DNA from: Ceratodon purpureus
Taxonomy: Eukaryota; Streptophyta; Bryopsida; Pseudoditrichales; Ditrichaceae
Length of the DNA stretch: 64,000 nt
Direction: 5' to 3'
NCBI GenBank assembly: GCA_014871385.1
Contig: CM026422.1
Coordinates: forward strand, 9,712,564-9,776,563
The notes under the pieces: model-generated
Seen by the model: only the letters and a program-made list of their open reading frames with translations
Database searches by the model: none
Told to the model about the DNA's origin: nothing
Translations under genes and position numbers: made by a program
In this document: positions 47,178 through 57,845 of the stretch, piece after piece
Position numbering within the stretch: position 1 is the first letter of the stretch
Layout: every line of letters begins with the position of its first letter

Positions 47178-47992
47178 TGAGACGGTGCATGCTCCAAATT
47201 GCTCGGGCAATGAAAGAGATGCAGTTTCGAAAATTACTGACCAAATGTGCTTGTAAGGCGAGATGCAAACTTGAATGGTTCTCTCGACTCCTGTTACTGT
47301 TCTGTTGCTGTTCCCTCCACCCTTTGTTCATCAACTCAAAGCCTTTGTATATAATCTCTTTTTGATCAATAAAGTTAGTGCATACAGCGTCAATTTGTGT
47401 GCACCTCTGTCGTTAATGTTCAACACGATGCTCTTCAAATAACACCAGGCCATGAGATTGATACTAATACTCCATTTCATTATCTTGATTTATTCCATGA
47501 TAACTACAATTGCTCTATAGCAGACTATGAGTTCTCACTTGGGATTCTGGAGACATCATTTTGGAGGCACTAGAGATATTCCCTGCTCTCAAGAGTCGGC
47601 AACTGAATGGGAGTTTCGCACCCGAGTTCACCAAAGCATCATATGTGTACAGTTACGGGATGACTTGCTATAAAATCTTGATAGGTTTAATTCCACGTGA
47701 AGTGGAGAAATTTAGACTCAATGAGTATAGTTAAGTAATTGGTGGCTACAGACCTAGGTTAACAAGTCAGACTCACAGTGGATCAAGGCCTTGGGAGACC
47801 AGATGTTGGCATTGGAATCCCTCTAAGCGCCCTACATTTGAAGAAATAGAGCGCATAACACGAGCCCACATAAAGGCTGCACTAGGGATTTTTGAAATAT
47901 CAATACTAGGCAGATGGTTGGACATGCAAAATTCGGATTGACAACTTGTAGCTTCGTCAAACATGGATTCTTTCTACGTACGGTACTATGCT
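47178..47992. other. 3' flank, no gene
   Basis: Nothing recognised apart from possible 3' UTR. Confidence 0.6.
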
Positions 47993-48265
47993 GGGGGGAA
48001 GCACAATAAAGTGTACCACAAAAGTACTTAGCTCATTGCTAATTTCAGCCATTGTTGTATACACTAAGAAAAGTGACATATAATTTGATGAGATGTTGGA
48101 AGGGGCTTCGGGTATAGAAAATAGACTCCGTCATCTTGAGTCTACAAAATTTTGGAACCGATGTGTGCCTTTTACGAAGCCTTACGAGTCACGGCAAGTG
48201 ATCCAAAGTGAATGCTGTCATTTGAAGAAGTGGACAAAAAAGAGTGCACCGATATTAGAAAAGAG
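47993..48265. mobile_element. MITE copy 3, truncated
   Basis: Begins GGGGGGAAGCACAATAAAGT and follows the first 270 bp of copy 2 closely, then diverges at about 48265. The other end is missing. Confidence 0.85.
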
Positions 48266-48425
48266 TGGCACCGCACATGCCACATGGTTGTCATAATGGA
48301 CCGACCGTCCGTTAGTCCAATAGTCCGTCATGGTGACAAGACAGACCCCCGTGTCCGTCACATAAGGGCGTTGACCAGTTGACTCACGGTAAGGGTAAAA
48401 CGAATTTACCTAGCGCTGAATTAGT

Positions 48426-48730
48426 GCGGGCGCGAGCGCGATTACGGGCGCGAGCGGGTGGGCGCGAGCAGGACGACGGGCGCGAGCGTCCGCGCGAACG
48501 CGATGTCACGGGCGCGCGCTGGAGTGCGCGAGAGCGAGGGCGCGTGCGTCGTTCCGGCCGCGCGCGTGCGCCTGCGAACGGGCGCGAGCGTCGCTGCGGG
48601 CGCGATCCAGTTGACGGTCGCGAGCACACTTATCGGGCGCGGTCATGTGGGCGCGAGCCTGGATCGGGCGCGTGCATTCGGGCGAGTGCGCTGCATCGGG
48701 CGCCGGCGGTCGGGCGCGAGCGCTGCAGGT
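48426..48730. repeat. GC-rich array (GGGCGCGAGC type), no adjacent TATA
   Basis: Dense recurrence of GGGCGCGAGC and GGGCGCGTGC variants. Open frames across it are Arg/Ala-rich artefacts. It lies 190 bp beyond the 3' end of the kinase-like gene. Confidence 0.85.
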
Positions 48731-48921
48731 TAGTAGGGAAAGAGCGACATCGGGCAAAATCATAAATGACAAGAGAGGGCATGTATTTCAGAAGAGGGCA
48801 ATTGGGAAGTGCAATGTTTATTGAAGAGTTTTGCAAAATTGTGGCAGTAAACCACTTACAAAAAATGTCCCCTCTTATGGAGAACTGAGAATATCACATT
48901 GTTGTCACTACTTGCCTACTT

Positions 48922-50490
48922 CTAAATATGTTTGCGATAACAACACTCTGGGATTTGGAAATTGTAGGGAGGGGCTGTTAGAGTAGCGTGGACCAAACGC
49001 AAGGTGGAGCGGCTCTTGGGATCGGGATTTGTGAGCTCCTTCAATGCCACCGCAAATCTAGCCTTCCCCGCTGTATCCTTGAAAAGGTCGAAGTCGTCCT
49101 CGTTATCCCAAATCTTATTTGCTACCACTCCAACCGAGTACGCATCGGCAGCCTGCGTATATAGATGTCTCCTCCTTACAGTTTCATAAGAGGTCTCCGA
49201 ATTTCGCTTACCATAAGTGTACCACAACTCCGGAGCCACAAAACTACCACGTTCCTTGAAGGCTTCCGTACGCGCCTCATCACTTGGGTAACCGTACCTT
49301 GAAGGAGTTGTCTCACACACTCGACTTGCAAGGCCCCAGTCGCATACTCCAATGTAAACCTCGCTCACTTTATCCTCTGGGAAGTGAAGCAAGACATTTC
49401 CCGGGGAGATGTCATTATGCTGCAAATACCCCTTATGGACCCGGTCCATAATACAGATGAGTGCCCAAGCTAGCTTGGCCCTATGGGTGCGGAAGGCCTT
49501 AACACGGTCACGTGTTTCCATGGGCATATCGATCTGCTTGTGGATGTTACGGTTCTGAGTACCCTCACCGATATTTGAATTGAACTTGTGCAGAAAATTC
49601 TGCAGGCAATCCCCATTCCACCAAAGCGTGTAGGCTTCCATCGTCCAGTCATTGACCGCAAAAAACTTAATAACGCCGGGATGGATAATTCTGCAAACCA
49701 TGGCTTCTATTGATGTCTCGTGCCGCTTCTGGGTCTCGTCAGGAGCCTTGGACGTCTTCCCCGCAAAGACACAAGTCTCAGGTATGGTTTGCATGCCAAC
49801 AATACGTAATTTTCGGACTTTACCATAACCGCCTTCCTTTGTGCCTGACAGCGGAACCAACTTGACCCCTCTCGGAACTCCAACCACTGCTCCCCACAAG
49901 TACTTCTCCATTGCGCTTTTCAGTCCAGCTTCAAGCCATGGCCTCGCCCTCGTCTTATTATTTGAGAATCTCGCGCACGAATCCTGGACATATTTGAGCT
50001 TCTCTATCTCCTCCTTCTGCGCCCGCGAGTAGCCCTCCTTTGGCTTCTTGTTGACATACTCAAAGACATGCACAATGTTCGTAGTGTTTGTTGTTATTTG
50101 TTGCTCCATCCACTTAGGGAAATGAAAGTAATGAATACAATCATTATATCTCTCGGAAAGGTCCAGCTTCTTCTACAAATACTCTTCCAAATGGGTCTTT
50201 AAGTCCTTAATTCCGGTCTCCCCCTTCTCAACGTACGTACGGGTAATCATCTCCCGTTTCCGACATCCGTACCACTCCAATGCTAGCTCTCTAACGAATT
50301 CCTGGTACCGAGGAGGTGGGTAGTCCGGGTCCCTCTCACTCGCCGACTTCCGGTTCTTCTTTCCCGATGAGCTTGATGACGGGTTTGAGCCTGTAACGGT
50401 CGGTGCTGTGGAGGTTGCCATCACATCCTCTACAGGAGCATCAAGATCTACGTAGGCAGGGCGTTTCCCGGATCCGCGAGAGACCGACAT
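48922..50490 (-). pseudogene. Kinase-like protein with atypical HND/DWG motifs; one in-frame TAG
   Basis: One frame from the ATG at 50490 to TAG at 48922, interrupted only by a TAG at 50175-50173 (after LEEYL, before KKLDLSERY). The segment before the stop is Ser/Lys-rich then helical. After it lies a kinase fold: GTKEGGYGKVRK (glycine-rich loop), AGKTSK (candidate Lys), a Glu in TSIEAMV, catalytic loop LQHNDISPGNVLL (HRD replaced by HND), CDWGLA (DFG replaced by DWG) and VAPELW. The catalytic Asp and Asn residues are kept, so activity is possible. An ATG after the stop (50109) could give a shorter kinase. The promoter lies at about 50670. The call as pseudogene rests on one stop only. Confidence 0.65.
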
Positions 50491-50665
50491 AGTTGGAATA
50501 ATGAACTAGACACACAATAAAAAAAAAACCAAAAGATCCCCCCCACCCAATCTGGTTGCTCCCACTTCCTGCAGTTCCAAACAGAGCACGTGGAGTCACG
50601 GGCTAGGACAAGGAGCCACCTGGAAGAGGAGACTTTGAAAAGTAGAAAATAAGGGTTAAGGTGCG

Positions 50666-50675
50666 CCTTTTATGC
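50666..50675 (-). promoter_or_regulatory. TATA box of the kinase-like gene
   Basis: In gene orientation GGAGCATAAAAGGCGC, about 180 bp before the ATG and about 15 bp downstream of the GC-rich array at 50690-51050. The leader includes GGCTCCTTG and TTGGGTGGGGGG, also found before the hAT gene. Confidence 0.6.
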
Positions 50676-50689
50676 TCCCCTCGGCTGTT

Positions 50690-51050
50690 CGCGCCCGTAA
50701 GCGTGTACACGCGCGCGCACAGGGCCTCCACACGCGCCCGTCCGCATGCGCCCGTCTGCACGCGCCCGTCCACCGCGTTCGCGCTGGGGACTGCCCGCGC
50801 CCGTGCCCGCGTGTGCGCGCCCGTGCCCACGTGCGCGCCCGTCAGCCCACATCGGGCGCGCCCGACGCCGCAGGCGCCCGTGCCCGCGTGCTCGCGCCCG
50901 TACCCCTGCGCGCGCCGGTTATCTGTACGCGCGAGCACGCTGTACGCGCCTGTGACCGTGCACGCGCCTGTCCCCGCGCACGCGCCCGACACCGTGCACT
51001 CGCCCGCCTTCCTGTACGCTCCCGTCCCAGTGCACGCGCCCGGATAGGCA
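50690..51050. repeat. GC-rich array upstream of the kinase-like gene
   Basis: Repeats of CGCGCCCGTGCC type, the reverse orientation of the other arrays in this part of the window. It abuts the TATA box at 50666. Confidence 0.85.
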
Positions 51051-51381
51051 GCGTTACATACACTGTACAGGTTCGGTTACGGTATACTCATATATTGAAC
51101 AGAATACCAAAAAAATTCACTGCGAAATTACTCAATGGAGATATATTAACCGCATTTAGCGCACAAAAATTAATACAGAGCACAACCATACAATTCCTTC
51201 GAGTGTGAGATAATGAACTAGGTTGACTCTAAGTAACAGTATAAGCCTACGTAATAAGAAGGTGCTACCAAAAAAAAAAAAAAAAACATTAAGAATAACA
51301 TAGTATTTTTTTTGGTTTTTAGCCGGTAGATTGTATGTTTAGATTTACTGCTACTTCATGCGCTAAAAAGGTGACCACAGT
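51051..51381. other. Spacer, no gene
   Basis: AT-rich sequence with a poly-A run near 51270; separates the kinase promoter array from the hAT stop codon. Confidence 0.6.
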
Positions 51382-54300
51382 CTAGACTCTCCTTGCTTTG
51401 CGGGGCTTCTTCTTGCGTGAAGATTGTCTTTTCCGAGCCACAGTGGGCCCCAATTCGTGCCGGATTATCACATCTTCGTCATCTGGCGCCTCATCGCAAT
51501 CGGGGTCTTCCTCCTCTGAGTGCTCGTTGTCACCTTCATCCTCAGGAGCTCCGACCACTGGAGCTTGTACCTCTCCTTCCACCTCCGATGTAAGATTGCG
51601 CACTTGCACGGAAACTTCACCCGTATTGCCATCTCTGGCACTTACTAGGCGCTTCATAGGCCTCTCCTTTCCGGAATTACCGATGGCTGTGATGCCATCC
51701 TCACTGATTATGCGTGTGCGAACAACCCCAGTTCCAGAAGAAGGCCCCCCTTCAGTGTACCCTGTATAGAATGGAAGGGGATCAGGTCCAGTTCTTTTGC
51801 TTGACTTTCGTGTTCCTCCGCGGGGTTCTTGTGATGGTGGTTTCCTAACAACCTTGGCTGTGGACTTCTTCGCACCACGTTGGGCCACATTCTGTACGGC
51901 TTCGTCTATAGCTGGCGCCACGGGGACTAGCTTGGCGGTGGAGGCAGCACGCCGACTACCACCAGCTCGATTGAGTGGAGGCCTCGCCGCTGCTGATGAT
52001 CTAAGGAGTCGAGCTATTTTTGCGCCCATTGAACTTGTGGGCCTCCGAGCCAGGCCTCCATCCACGATTGTATCTGGTTCGATACCCCCCGTACCAGTGG
52101 GTTGCGATGGAGCCACAGTCTGTGCGGGGATTGCGTGCACGGTCCTTCTCTCGTGAGCAGGAGGAATCTCTTGAAACAAGCTTGAGTCGCCTTGTGCCGG
52201 AACGGTTCCCCAGTTGCCCTCCCCACTAACGAGGCCGGTCCAATGAGGTCCATCTACAGCCCGTCCATGACTTCCATCACCCCCTTCGTCACTGTCCTCA
52301 TCATCATCGCCAGCATGGATATCGTTGCCTAGATGGTCCTTGCTGGATGAATCATCTGCAACCCCGTCATTGTTCTCAGGATTGATTTGGACTGGAATAG
52401 CATCTCTTTCGTCACGAGCGCCTCTTCCTTCTGCATTAGCCGCTTCATCAAATACCGGGAGCGTGGGTAATTCGTCTCCATAGATGTTCATGTCCGGGTT
52501 TCCCTGGTTATATTCTGGTTCATTGTTGAAGTCGTACTCATCACCGTTATCGTCGTGGTTGCTGCGGTCACGCGGATTGTTGCGGTTAGGGTCACCGCGT
52601 CCGTTGCCATTACCGTCGTTTTGCCCATTCGTGTTAACGTCGACGTTATCATGTCCCCAGACATCATCATCCCCAGTGCCTGCGTGGTCAACTGGTATGT
52701 AATGATCGTCGTCATCTCCTTCCTCTTCGCTTGGATCTCTCTCCGGATCTGACTCCTCTGACCATGCATTGTTCTCGTACCATCTGAGGGGGTTGGGCTT
52801 TGGGCGTTCGCGGAGGAGTCTGCTATTCGTATAAATGTACACCAAGGCCTCAGACTTCTCTAACCCCAGGCGGTTGCGTACCTTGTTGTGGACAAACGAA
52901 TACATGCTCCAATTCCGTTCACACGATGAGGCGGAGCAGACCTGAGATAAAATGCGCTTCGCAATGACTGCCAATGGTCCCCCTCCAATCCTCTGCCACC
53001 ATTGATGGGGTTCCAGATTCAAACCTCTGATATCGATGGTCACTTCGGGGCTGTAAGGGCCACGTCCCTCGTCGAACTCGATCATCTCTTTCATAAGATC
53101 GCCAAATGGAATTCCCATTTGGCCACCCACCTGACGAAACACCCGATTGAGAGCCGCCTTCGCTTCTCCTATGACTTGTAAGCCCTTATGCGTTCTAACC
53201 CAAGGGTTCAAGAGCGCCGCGGCATAATGAAGATCGGTATGCATCATGTCCCATCTACGGTCGAACCGCAGCTCCATCCTTGTTGCCATGACAGGTGGGA
53301 AAAAGCAAGGGGATCCTCGGAGATTGTACACGTGATCCTTTAGGTTGCTCATTGTAATCCATGCCTTGCCCATTGCCGGCTGGCTTCCATCGAAGGTCCT
53401 GAGAGCTACTAGGGCTGGTTTCACTAGGTGCGTGAAGTTGCCACACTGATGCCAGAACCCATCGTCACGAATTGTTTGACGCACTACGCTTGCGCGTGCA
53501 TGATTACGCACCCCCTCGGTTTGGTTGAATAAACCGTCGACATACTCGTACCACTCCTGTGCCATGACCACTTGCTCCAAAGCAAATTTAACCTCCATAA
53601 GGCGCTCTATCATCAGATAGTTACAAGCGAATCTGGTTTCAGCGGGAACCACCAAGGACAACTTCGGTTCAAATTTGCGGAAAAGGGCCATGGGAACATG
53701 ATGTCTCCGAATGTAATGACACACGTGTTTAGCCTTGGCGACCAAATCCTTCACAAAGACTTCCTTGCCCCAGTCCTCCATAAGAAGATCTAGAATATGG
53801 GCACAACAGCCCTGCTTGTACATGTGAGGAAACTCCTCCAGGATATTATCCATGGCGCCAAGCATGTTGGCTGCATTGTCCGTGCAAATCTGGACAACAT
53901 TCTGAGGGCCAATTTCTCGAATATATTTCTTCATCTCCCCGGCAATATATCCCATTGACTTCTTCTCGCCAGTCGTATCAACAGACCCAAGAAATACATC
54001 GCCTGCCGGACATACTAGCATGACATTCATCAACGGTCGGCGATTCACATTATCCCAGCCATCGGAGCATATGGTAGCCCCGTATAACTCGGTCGAGGTT
54101 TTCGTACGTTCATCAATCTTTGCCTTGATTAACTTCTTTTTTTCCTTGATGTGCGTTGTTCGCATCGCGTCATAGGAAGGAGGACTGTAGTTAAATCCGG
54201 CAGCCGCGGTTGTGCTCACCGCCTTAATAAATGCTGGGTGCTTGGCCACGTTGAATGCGACGTTGGCTTCGTAAAAGAAGGATGACCACAACATGTCCAG

Positions 54301-54828
54301 CTCCTTCCGCTTGGCGATCTGGAGTACTTCACTCATGTCCTGTTGCCGCAAGCTCCTAGTGGTATTCGAACCGGCCCTACTAGGTGCAACACTGGAGACA
54401 TTTCGGTCCTCTTCGGAATCATTATACGAGGGTTCGGATCCACCGTACAGAGTGCCGTGTGTGGAAGCACTGGATGTTCCACGTTGAACTGACGCGGGGA
54501 ACGTTGGCCTGATACCATCCACCTCCTCCTGTGTCAAAGGGCCGGGAATCTTTCCAGCGCAAAACTGAAACTTCCTCTTCACTACGGTAGGTGCCTTTTG
54601 GCAAACCCTCGAGAGATTGGACTGGTCCCAACCATAATGCTGAAAGCACCTATGCCTCACGTACGAAAACTTGGTCCTGCAATACACACATTGGGCTACC
54701 TTATGTGACAGTGACCCTTCCTGGAACTTGATCGAAAACCATGGTGCCCACTCTCTCGTACCGAGTCTTGGAATGGCTCTAGCCGGAGCAACCACCTCAA
54801 CCGGTTCAACCGCTTCATCCGGATCCAT
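51382..54828 (-). CDS. hAT-family transposase, BED finger, DUF659 and dimerisation domain (1148 aa)
   Basis: An intact single-exon frame from ATG to TAG. A BED-type zinc finger lies at about 26-65 (CVYC, then HRCFQH). The DUF659/RNase H-like core at about 215-430 has Asp256 in ICSDGWDN and Asp317 in ICTDNAANM, followed by CCAHILDLLM. The hAT C-terminal dimerisation region is at about 608-675 (WWQRIGGGPLAVIAKRILSQ, then CERNWSMYSFVHNK with the expected Glu). The remaining 470 residues are unusually long: acidic Asp/Asn/Gly-rich low complexity, then a Pro/Ala segment and a basic tail (SSRKKKPRKARRV), likely a nuclear signal. No hAT-style 8-bp duplication or short TIR was identified. It could be a mobile transposase or a domesticated derivative. 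Confidence 0.9.
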   Translation of the reverse strand: MDPDEAVEPVEVVAPARAIPRLGTREWAPWFSIKFQEGSLSHKVAQCVYCRTKFSYVRHRCFQHYGWDQSNLSRVCQKAPTVVKRKFQFCAGKIPGPLTQEEVDGIRPTFPASVQRGTSSASTHGTLYGGSEPSYNDSEEDRNVSSVAPSRAGSNTTRSLRQQDMSEVLQIAKRKELDMLWSSFFYEANVAFNVAKHPAFIKAVSTTAAAGFNYSPPSYDAMRTTHIKEKKKLIKAKIDERTKTSTELYGATICSDGWDNVNRRPLMNVMLVCPAGDVFLGSVDTTGEKKSMGYIAGEMKKYIREIGPQNVVQICTDNAANMLGAMDNILEEFPHMYKQGCCAHILDLLMEDWGKEVFVKDLVAKAKHVCHYIRRHHVPMALFRKFEPKLSLVVPAETRFACNYLMIERLMEVKFALEQVVMAQEWYEYVDGLFNQTEGVRNHARASVVRQTIRDDGFWHQCGNFTHLVKPALVALRTFDGSQPAMGKAWITMSNLKDHVYNLRGSPCFFPPVMATRMELRFDRRWDMMHTDLHYAAALLNPWVRTHKGLQVIGEAKAALNRVFRQVGGQMGIPFGDLMKEMIEFDEGRGPYSPEVTIDIRGLNLEPHQWWQRIGGGPLAVIAKRILSQVCSASSCERNWSMYSFVHNKVRNRLGLEKSEALVYIYTNSRLLRERPKPNPLRWYENNAWSEESDPERDPSEEEGDDDDHYIPVDHAGTGDDDVWGHDNVDVNTNGQNDGNGNGRGDPNRNNPRDRSNHDDNGDEYDFNNEPEYNQGNPDMNIYGDELPTLPVFDEAANAEGRGARDERDAIPVQINPENNDGVADDSSSKDHLGNDIHAGDDDEDSDEGGDGSHGRAVDGPHWTGLVSGEGNWGTVPAQGDSSLFQEIPPAHERRTVHAIPAQTVAPSQPTGTGGIEPDTIVDGGLARRPTSSMGAKIARLLRSSAAARPPLNRAGGSRRAASTAKLVPVAPAIDEAVQNVAQRGAKKSTAKVVRKPPSQEPRGGTRKSSKRTGPDPLPFYTGYTEGGPSSGTGVVRTRIISEDGITAIGNSGKERPMKRLVSARDGNTGEVSVQVRNLTSEVEGEVQAPVVGAPEDEGDNEHSEEEDPDCDEAPDDEDVIIRHELGPTVARKRQSSRKKKPRKARRV

Positions 54829-55071
54829 AGTGAATGATTAGGGAAGTATCGGGACTAATAGGACCAGTAGTACCAAAAGATTATTATCTGAATAACTTAG
54901 TGTGTCTGAAAAGTGCTTGACACATTGATTTATGGAGAGAAGAATTTTTACATTCCCCCCACCCAAACCAAGTGTCTCCCCAAGCTAACAGTTTCAAGCA
55001 AGGAGCCCTCAAGGAGACCCAGGACATGAAGCACGCAAGGAGGTAAGGTGGATGTCAAATCAAGGGGGCAG

Positions 55072-55079
55072 TTTATATA
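55072..55079 (-). promoter_or_regulatory. TATA box of the hAT gene
   Basis: In gene orientation GGCGGCAGTATATAAACTG, 244 bp before the ATG, touching the GC-rich array (55085-55410). The leader carries GGCTCCTTGCTTGAAACTG and TTGGGTGGGGGG like the kinase leader. Confidence 0.65.
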
Positions 55080-55084
55080 CTGCC

Positions 55085-55410
55085 GCCCTCGACCGGGCGA
55101 GTACTGTCCGGACGGGCGCGCGCGCACCAGAAAATCGGGCGCGCTCCGACGCGAACGGGCGGGCGCAGGTGGGTGCGCGCGATTGAAGGCCGCGTGGCGG
55201 ATAGCGCGCGCGGTGGAAGACGGGCGGGGGCGGGCACATGCGGGCGCGAGCGCTGGATCGCGAAGCGGGCGGGCGCGGGCGGGCGCGGGCGGGCGCGGGC
55301 GGAGAGCGGCGGGCGAATGCCGGCGCGAGCGCGCACGGGCGGAGAGCGGCGGGCGAATGCAGGCGCGGGCGCGCACGGGCGGTCGGGTGCGGGCGCGACC
55401 AAACGGCCGG
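55085..55410. repeat. GC-rich array upstream of the hAT gene
   Basis: Many GGGCGCGAGC/GGGCGCGGGC units, with a near-exact internal repeat (GGCGGGCGAATGC twice). The Arg/Ala/Gly-rich frames over it are artefacts. Confidence 0.85.
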
Positions 55411-55744
55411 GATCGACTTGGCCACCTCAATTCAACGAGAAGAAGTAACAACGAGAGGGAAAAATGAATAAAATTTAAATAAATCAAAGTTTGTAAACTA
55501 CATACACGTGCACATCTACATAAAAAGGAATCCTATTTAAGTGAAAAGATTGAGAAACATGAGAGTGCGGGAGGACTACCCACCCCATTCACACATGTCT
55601 AAGAACTGGAGCAGGCTGTCATCTCGCCCTTTCATGTTTCTGCCCACCCACTGGAAGGTAAGTCGTTTTAAGCTAACCTCAGGGAGTGTTAACTTAAAAT
55701 ATGGGATAAATTTTACTAGTTACTGCACTAATCCAGTTGAAGCC

Positions 55745-55995
55745 CCGAGCGCGCGCGCAGGCGGCGTGGGGCGCGAGCAGGCGCGCGCGAACGGGTGGGC
55801 GCGAGCAGGGCGAGCGCAGGTCGGGGACGACGCGTGCGCGCGTCGAACAAGCAGGCGCGCGCGCGTACTTGCGGGCGCGGTCGCGAGTGTGCGCGCGCGC
55901 GCGTGGGCAGGTTCAGTGGGTCGACTGCGGACACCACCGCGCGGGCGCCTGCGGGCGCGTTCGGACGCGCGCGATCCAACAGGGCGCGCGCAATG
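55745..55995. repeat. GC-rich array without an adjacent gene
   Basis: GCGCGCGAACGGG/GGGCGCGAGCAGG units. No TATA box or ORF abuts it on either side. Confidence 0.8.
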
Positions 55996-56059
55996 AAGTT
56001 TAAAAGTCGTAAGTTCAAAAAAAGAAAAAAAATAAAGCTTAAGGGAGAGAATGGACTAC

Positions 56060-57280
56060 ACTGAAATACCATACATTAGTATGTGGAGTACCCAAAAGAA
56101 AAAAAAAGAAAAAAATAGTAAACGAATAGGCATTCAAATTTATAAAATGAAGAAAAAAATAAAAAAACAAGTTAAAGAGCGTAGGAGTATTGAATAAAAA
56201 TAAGGCGGGAGGATAGACTAGAGGTGGAATTATAAAAATGAACAAACAAAATGAGAGAAGGAATTAAATAGAAGCATAGTGTTCAACGAAGAGGGGAAAA
56301 AAAAAAAAAAGGAATTAAAGAGCGTAGGAGTATTGAATAAAAATAAGGCGGGAAGATGGGGGAGAGGTGGAATTATAAAATTGAACAAACGAAATGAGAG
56401 AAGGAATTAAATGAAAGCGTAGTGTTCAACGAAGGGGATAAAAAAATATAAAACAAATTACAGAGCGTAGAAGTATTGAAAAAAAATAAGGCCGGAAGAT
56501 GGGGGAGAGGTGGAATTATAAAATCGAACAAACGAAATGAGAGAAGGAATTAAATAAAAGCGTAGTGTTCAACGAAGGGGAAAAAAAAAAAAAAGGAATT
56601 AAAGAGCGTAGGAGTATTGAATAAATATAAGGCGGGAGGATAGACTAGAGGTGGAATTATAAAAATGAACAAACAAAATGAGAGAAGGAATTAAATGAAA
56701 GCGTAGTGTTCAAAGAAGGGAAAAAAAAAATATAAAACAAATTACAGAGCGTAGAAGTATTGAATAAAAATAAGGCGGGAAGATGGGGGAGAGGTGGAAT
56801 TATAAAATTGAACAAACGAAATGAGAGAAGGAATTAAATGAAAGCGTAGTGTTCAACGAAGGGGAAAAAAAAATATAAAACAAATTACAGAGCGTAGAAG
56901 TAAGGGGTAAAAATAAGGCGGGAAGATGTGGGAGAGGTGGAATTATAAAATTGAACAAACGAAATGAGAGAAGGAATTAAATAAAAGCGTAGTGTTCAAC
57001 GAAGGGGGAAAAAAAAAAACAGTGGGAAAAAAAAAAATAGTGGATATATATCAGCTGAACTCAGGCGCTTAGAGGATCTTCATGTGACTCTGGGTCGACA
57101 TGAAGATTTACTACCTTTAGTATATTATAAAAATGAACAGACAAAATGAGATTAGGAGTTAAATAAAAACGTAGTGTTCAAAGAGGGGGAAAAAAAACAA
57201 TTAAAAATTTAGAGAGTGTGGGATTATTTAATAAAAACAAGGGGATAGGATGGGAGAGTGGTGGAATCATAAAATTTATT
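56060..57280. repeat. 143-bp AT-rich tandem satellite
   Basis: About eight units. The marker GTGTTCAACGAAG recurs at about 56279, 56422, 56565, 56706, 56849, 56992 and 57173, spacing 141-143 bp except the last (181 bp, with an unrelated insert near 57045-57110). Each unit also has AGAGCGTAGRAGTATTGAAT and GAGAGGTGGAATTATAAAA, and a variable poly-A run. Confidence 0.9.
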
Positions 57281-57303
57281 TGAGTGATGTTGTTGGAGTG
57301 CTT

Positions 57304-57665
57304 GGGCGCGTGCAAAACGGGCGCCCGCATTGATGGGCGCGAGCGCGTCCGGGCGCGTGCAAATGGAACGAGGGACTGAATGGGGAGAAATTACTTCCAT
57401 GACATGGTTGCAGTGCGCGCGCGCGAGTATTGACGGGCGCGCGCAATCGGGCGCGCGCGAAATTGGGCGCGAACGAAATGCGGGGGACATTGTGGGGGAG
57501 GAAGAGATTTAGAATCACGCGACCGCGCGCGCGCGGTTGGTTTGACGGGCGCGATCAGGACGCGCGCTCGCGTACGGGCGCGTGCAAATGGAAAAGAGAG
57601 TTTGGGGAGAAAAATTAGTCCCCCACCCAGGTTGCAGTGCTCGCGCGCGTGCAATGTCGGGTGTC
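57304..57665. repeat. Scattered GC-rich array blocks
   Basis: Blocks of GGGCGCGYGC at about 57304-57360, 57415-57480, 57520-57590 and 57635-57665, alternating with non-repetitive sequence. One unit has been duplicated: GTGCAAATGGAA with GGGGAGAAA occurs at about 57356 and 57582. Confidence 0.75.
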
Positions 57666-57845
57666 GGAACACGCGTTGTACGAAATATCCCCCTTAGGTG
57701 TTCAAAAGTGATAAAACACCTTAAAAGTGACTCGTGTATCGTTCTTGGGATTCTGTGAAGTGAGCAGAGTAGAGTGAATCTAGTGGAGGTGTCAAACAAC
57801 CCAAAAGGTAAGCAAAACCGGAGGTTTAAACTACCTCCTATAAGG

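Noticed and set aside
48379-48836. Arg/Ala-rich open frames over the GC-rich arrays (also 50661-51208, 55048-55487, 55728-56072, 57224-57672, 59284-59572, 62848-63375)
   Set aside because: Open in several frames and both strands because the repeat has high GC and few stops; no domain, and array units vary without regard to codons.
48426-55410. GC-rich arrays as terminal inverted repeats of a hAT element at 50.7-55.4 kb
   Set aside because: The arrays at 50.7 and 55.1 kb are inverted, but similar arrays also precede non-transposase genes and no hAT-type ends or 8-bp duplication are seen; promoter role fits better.
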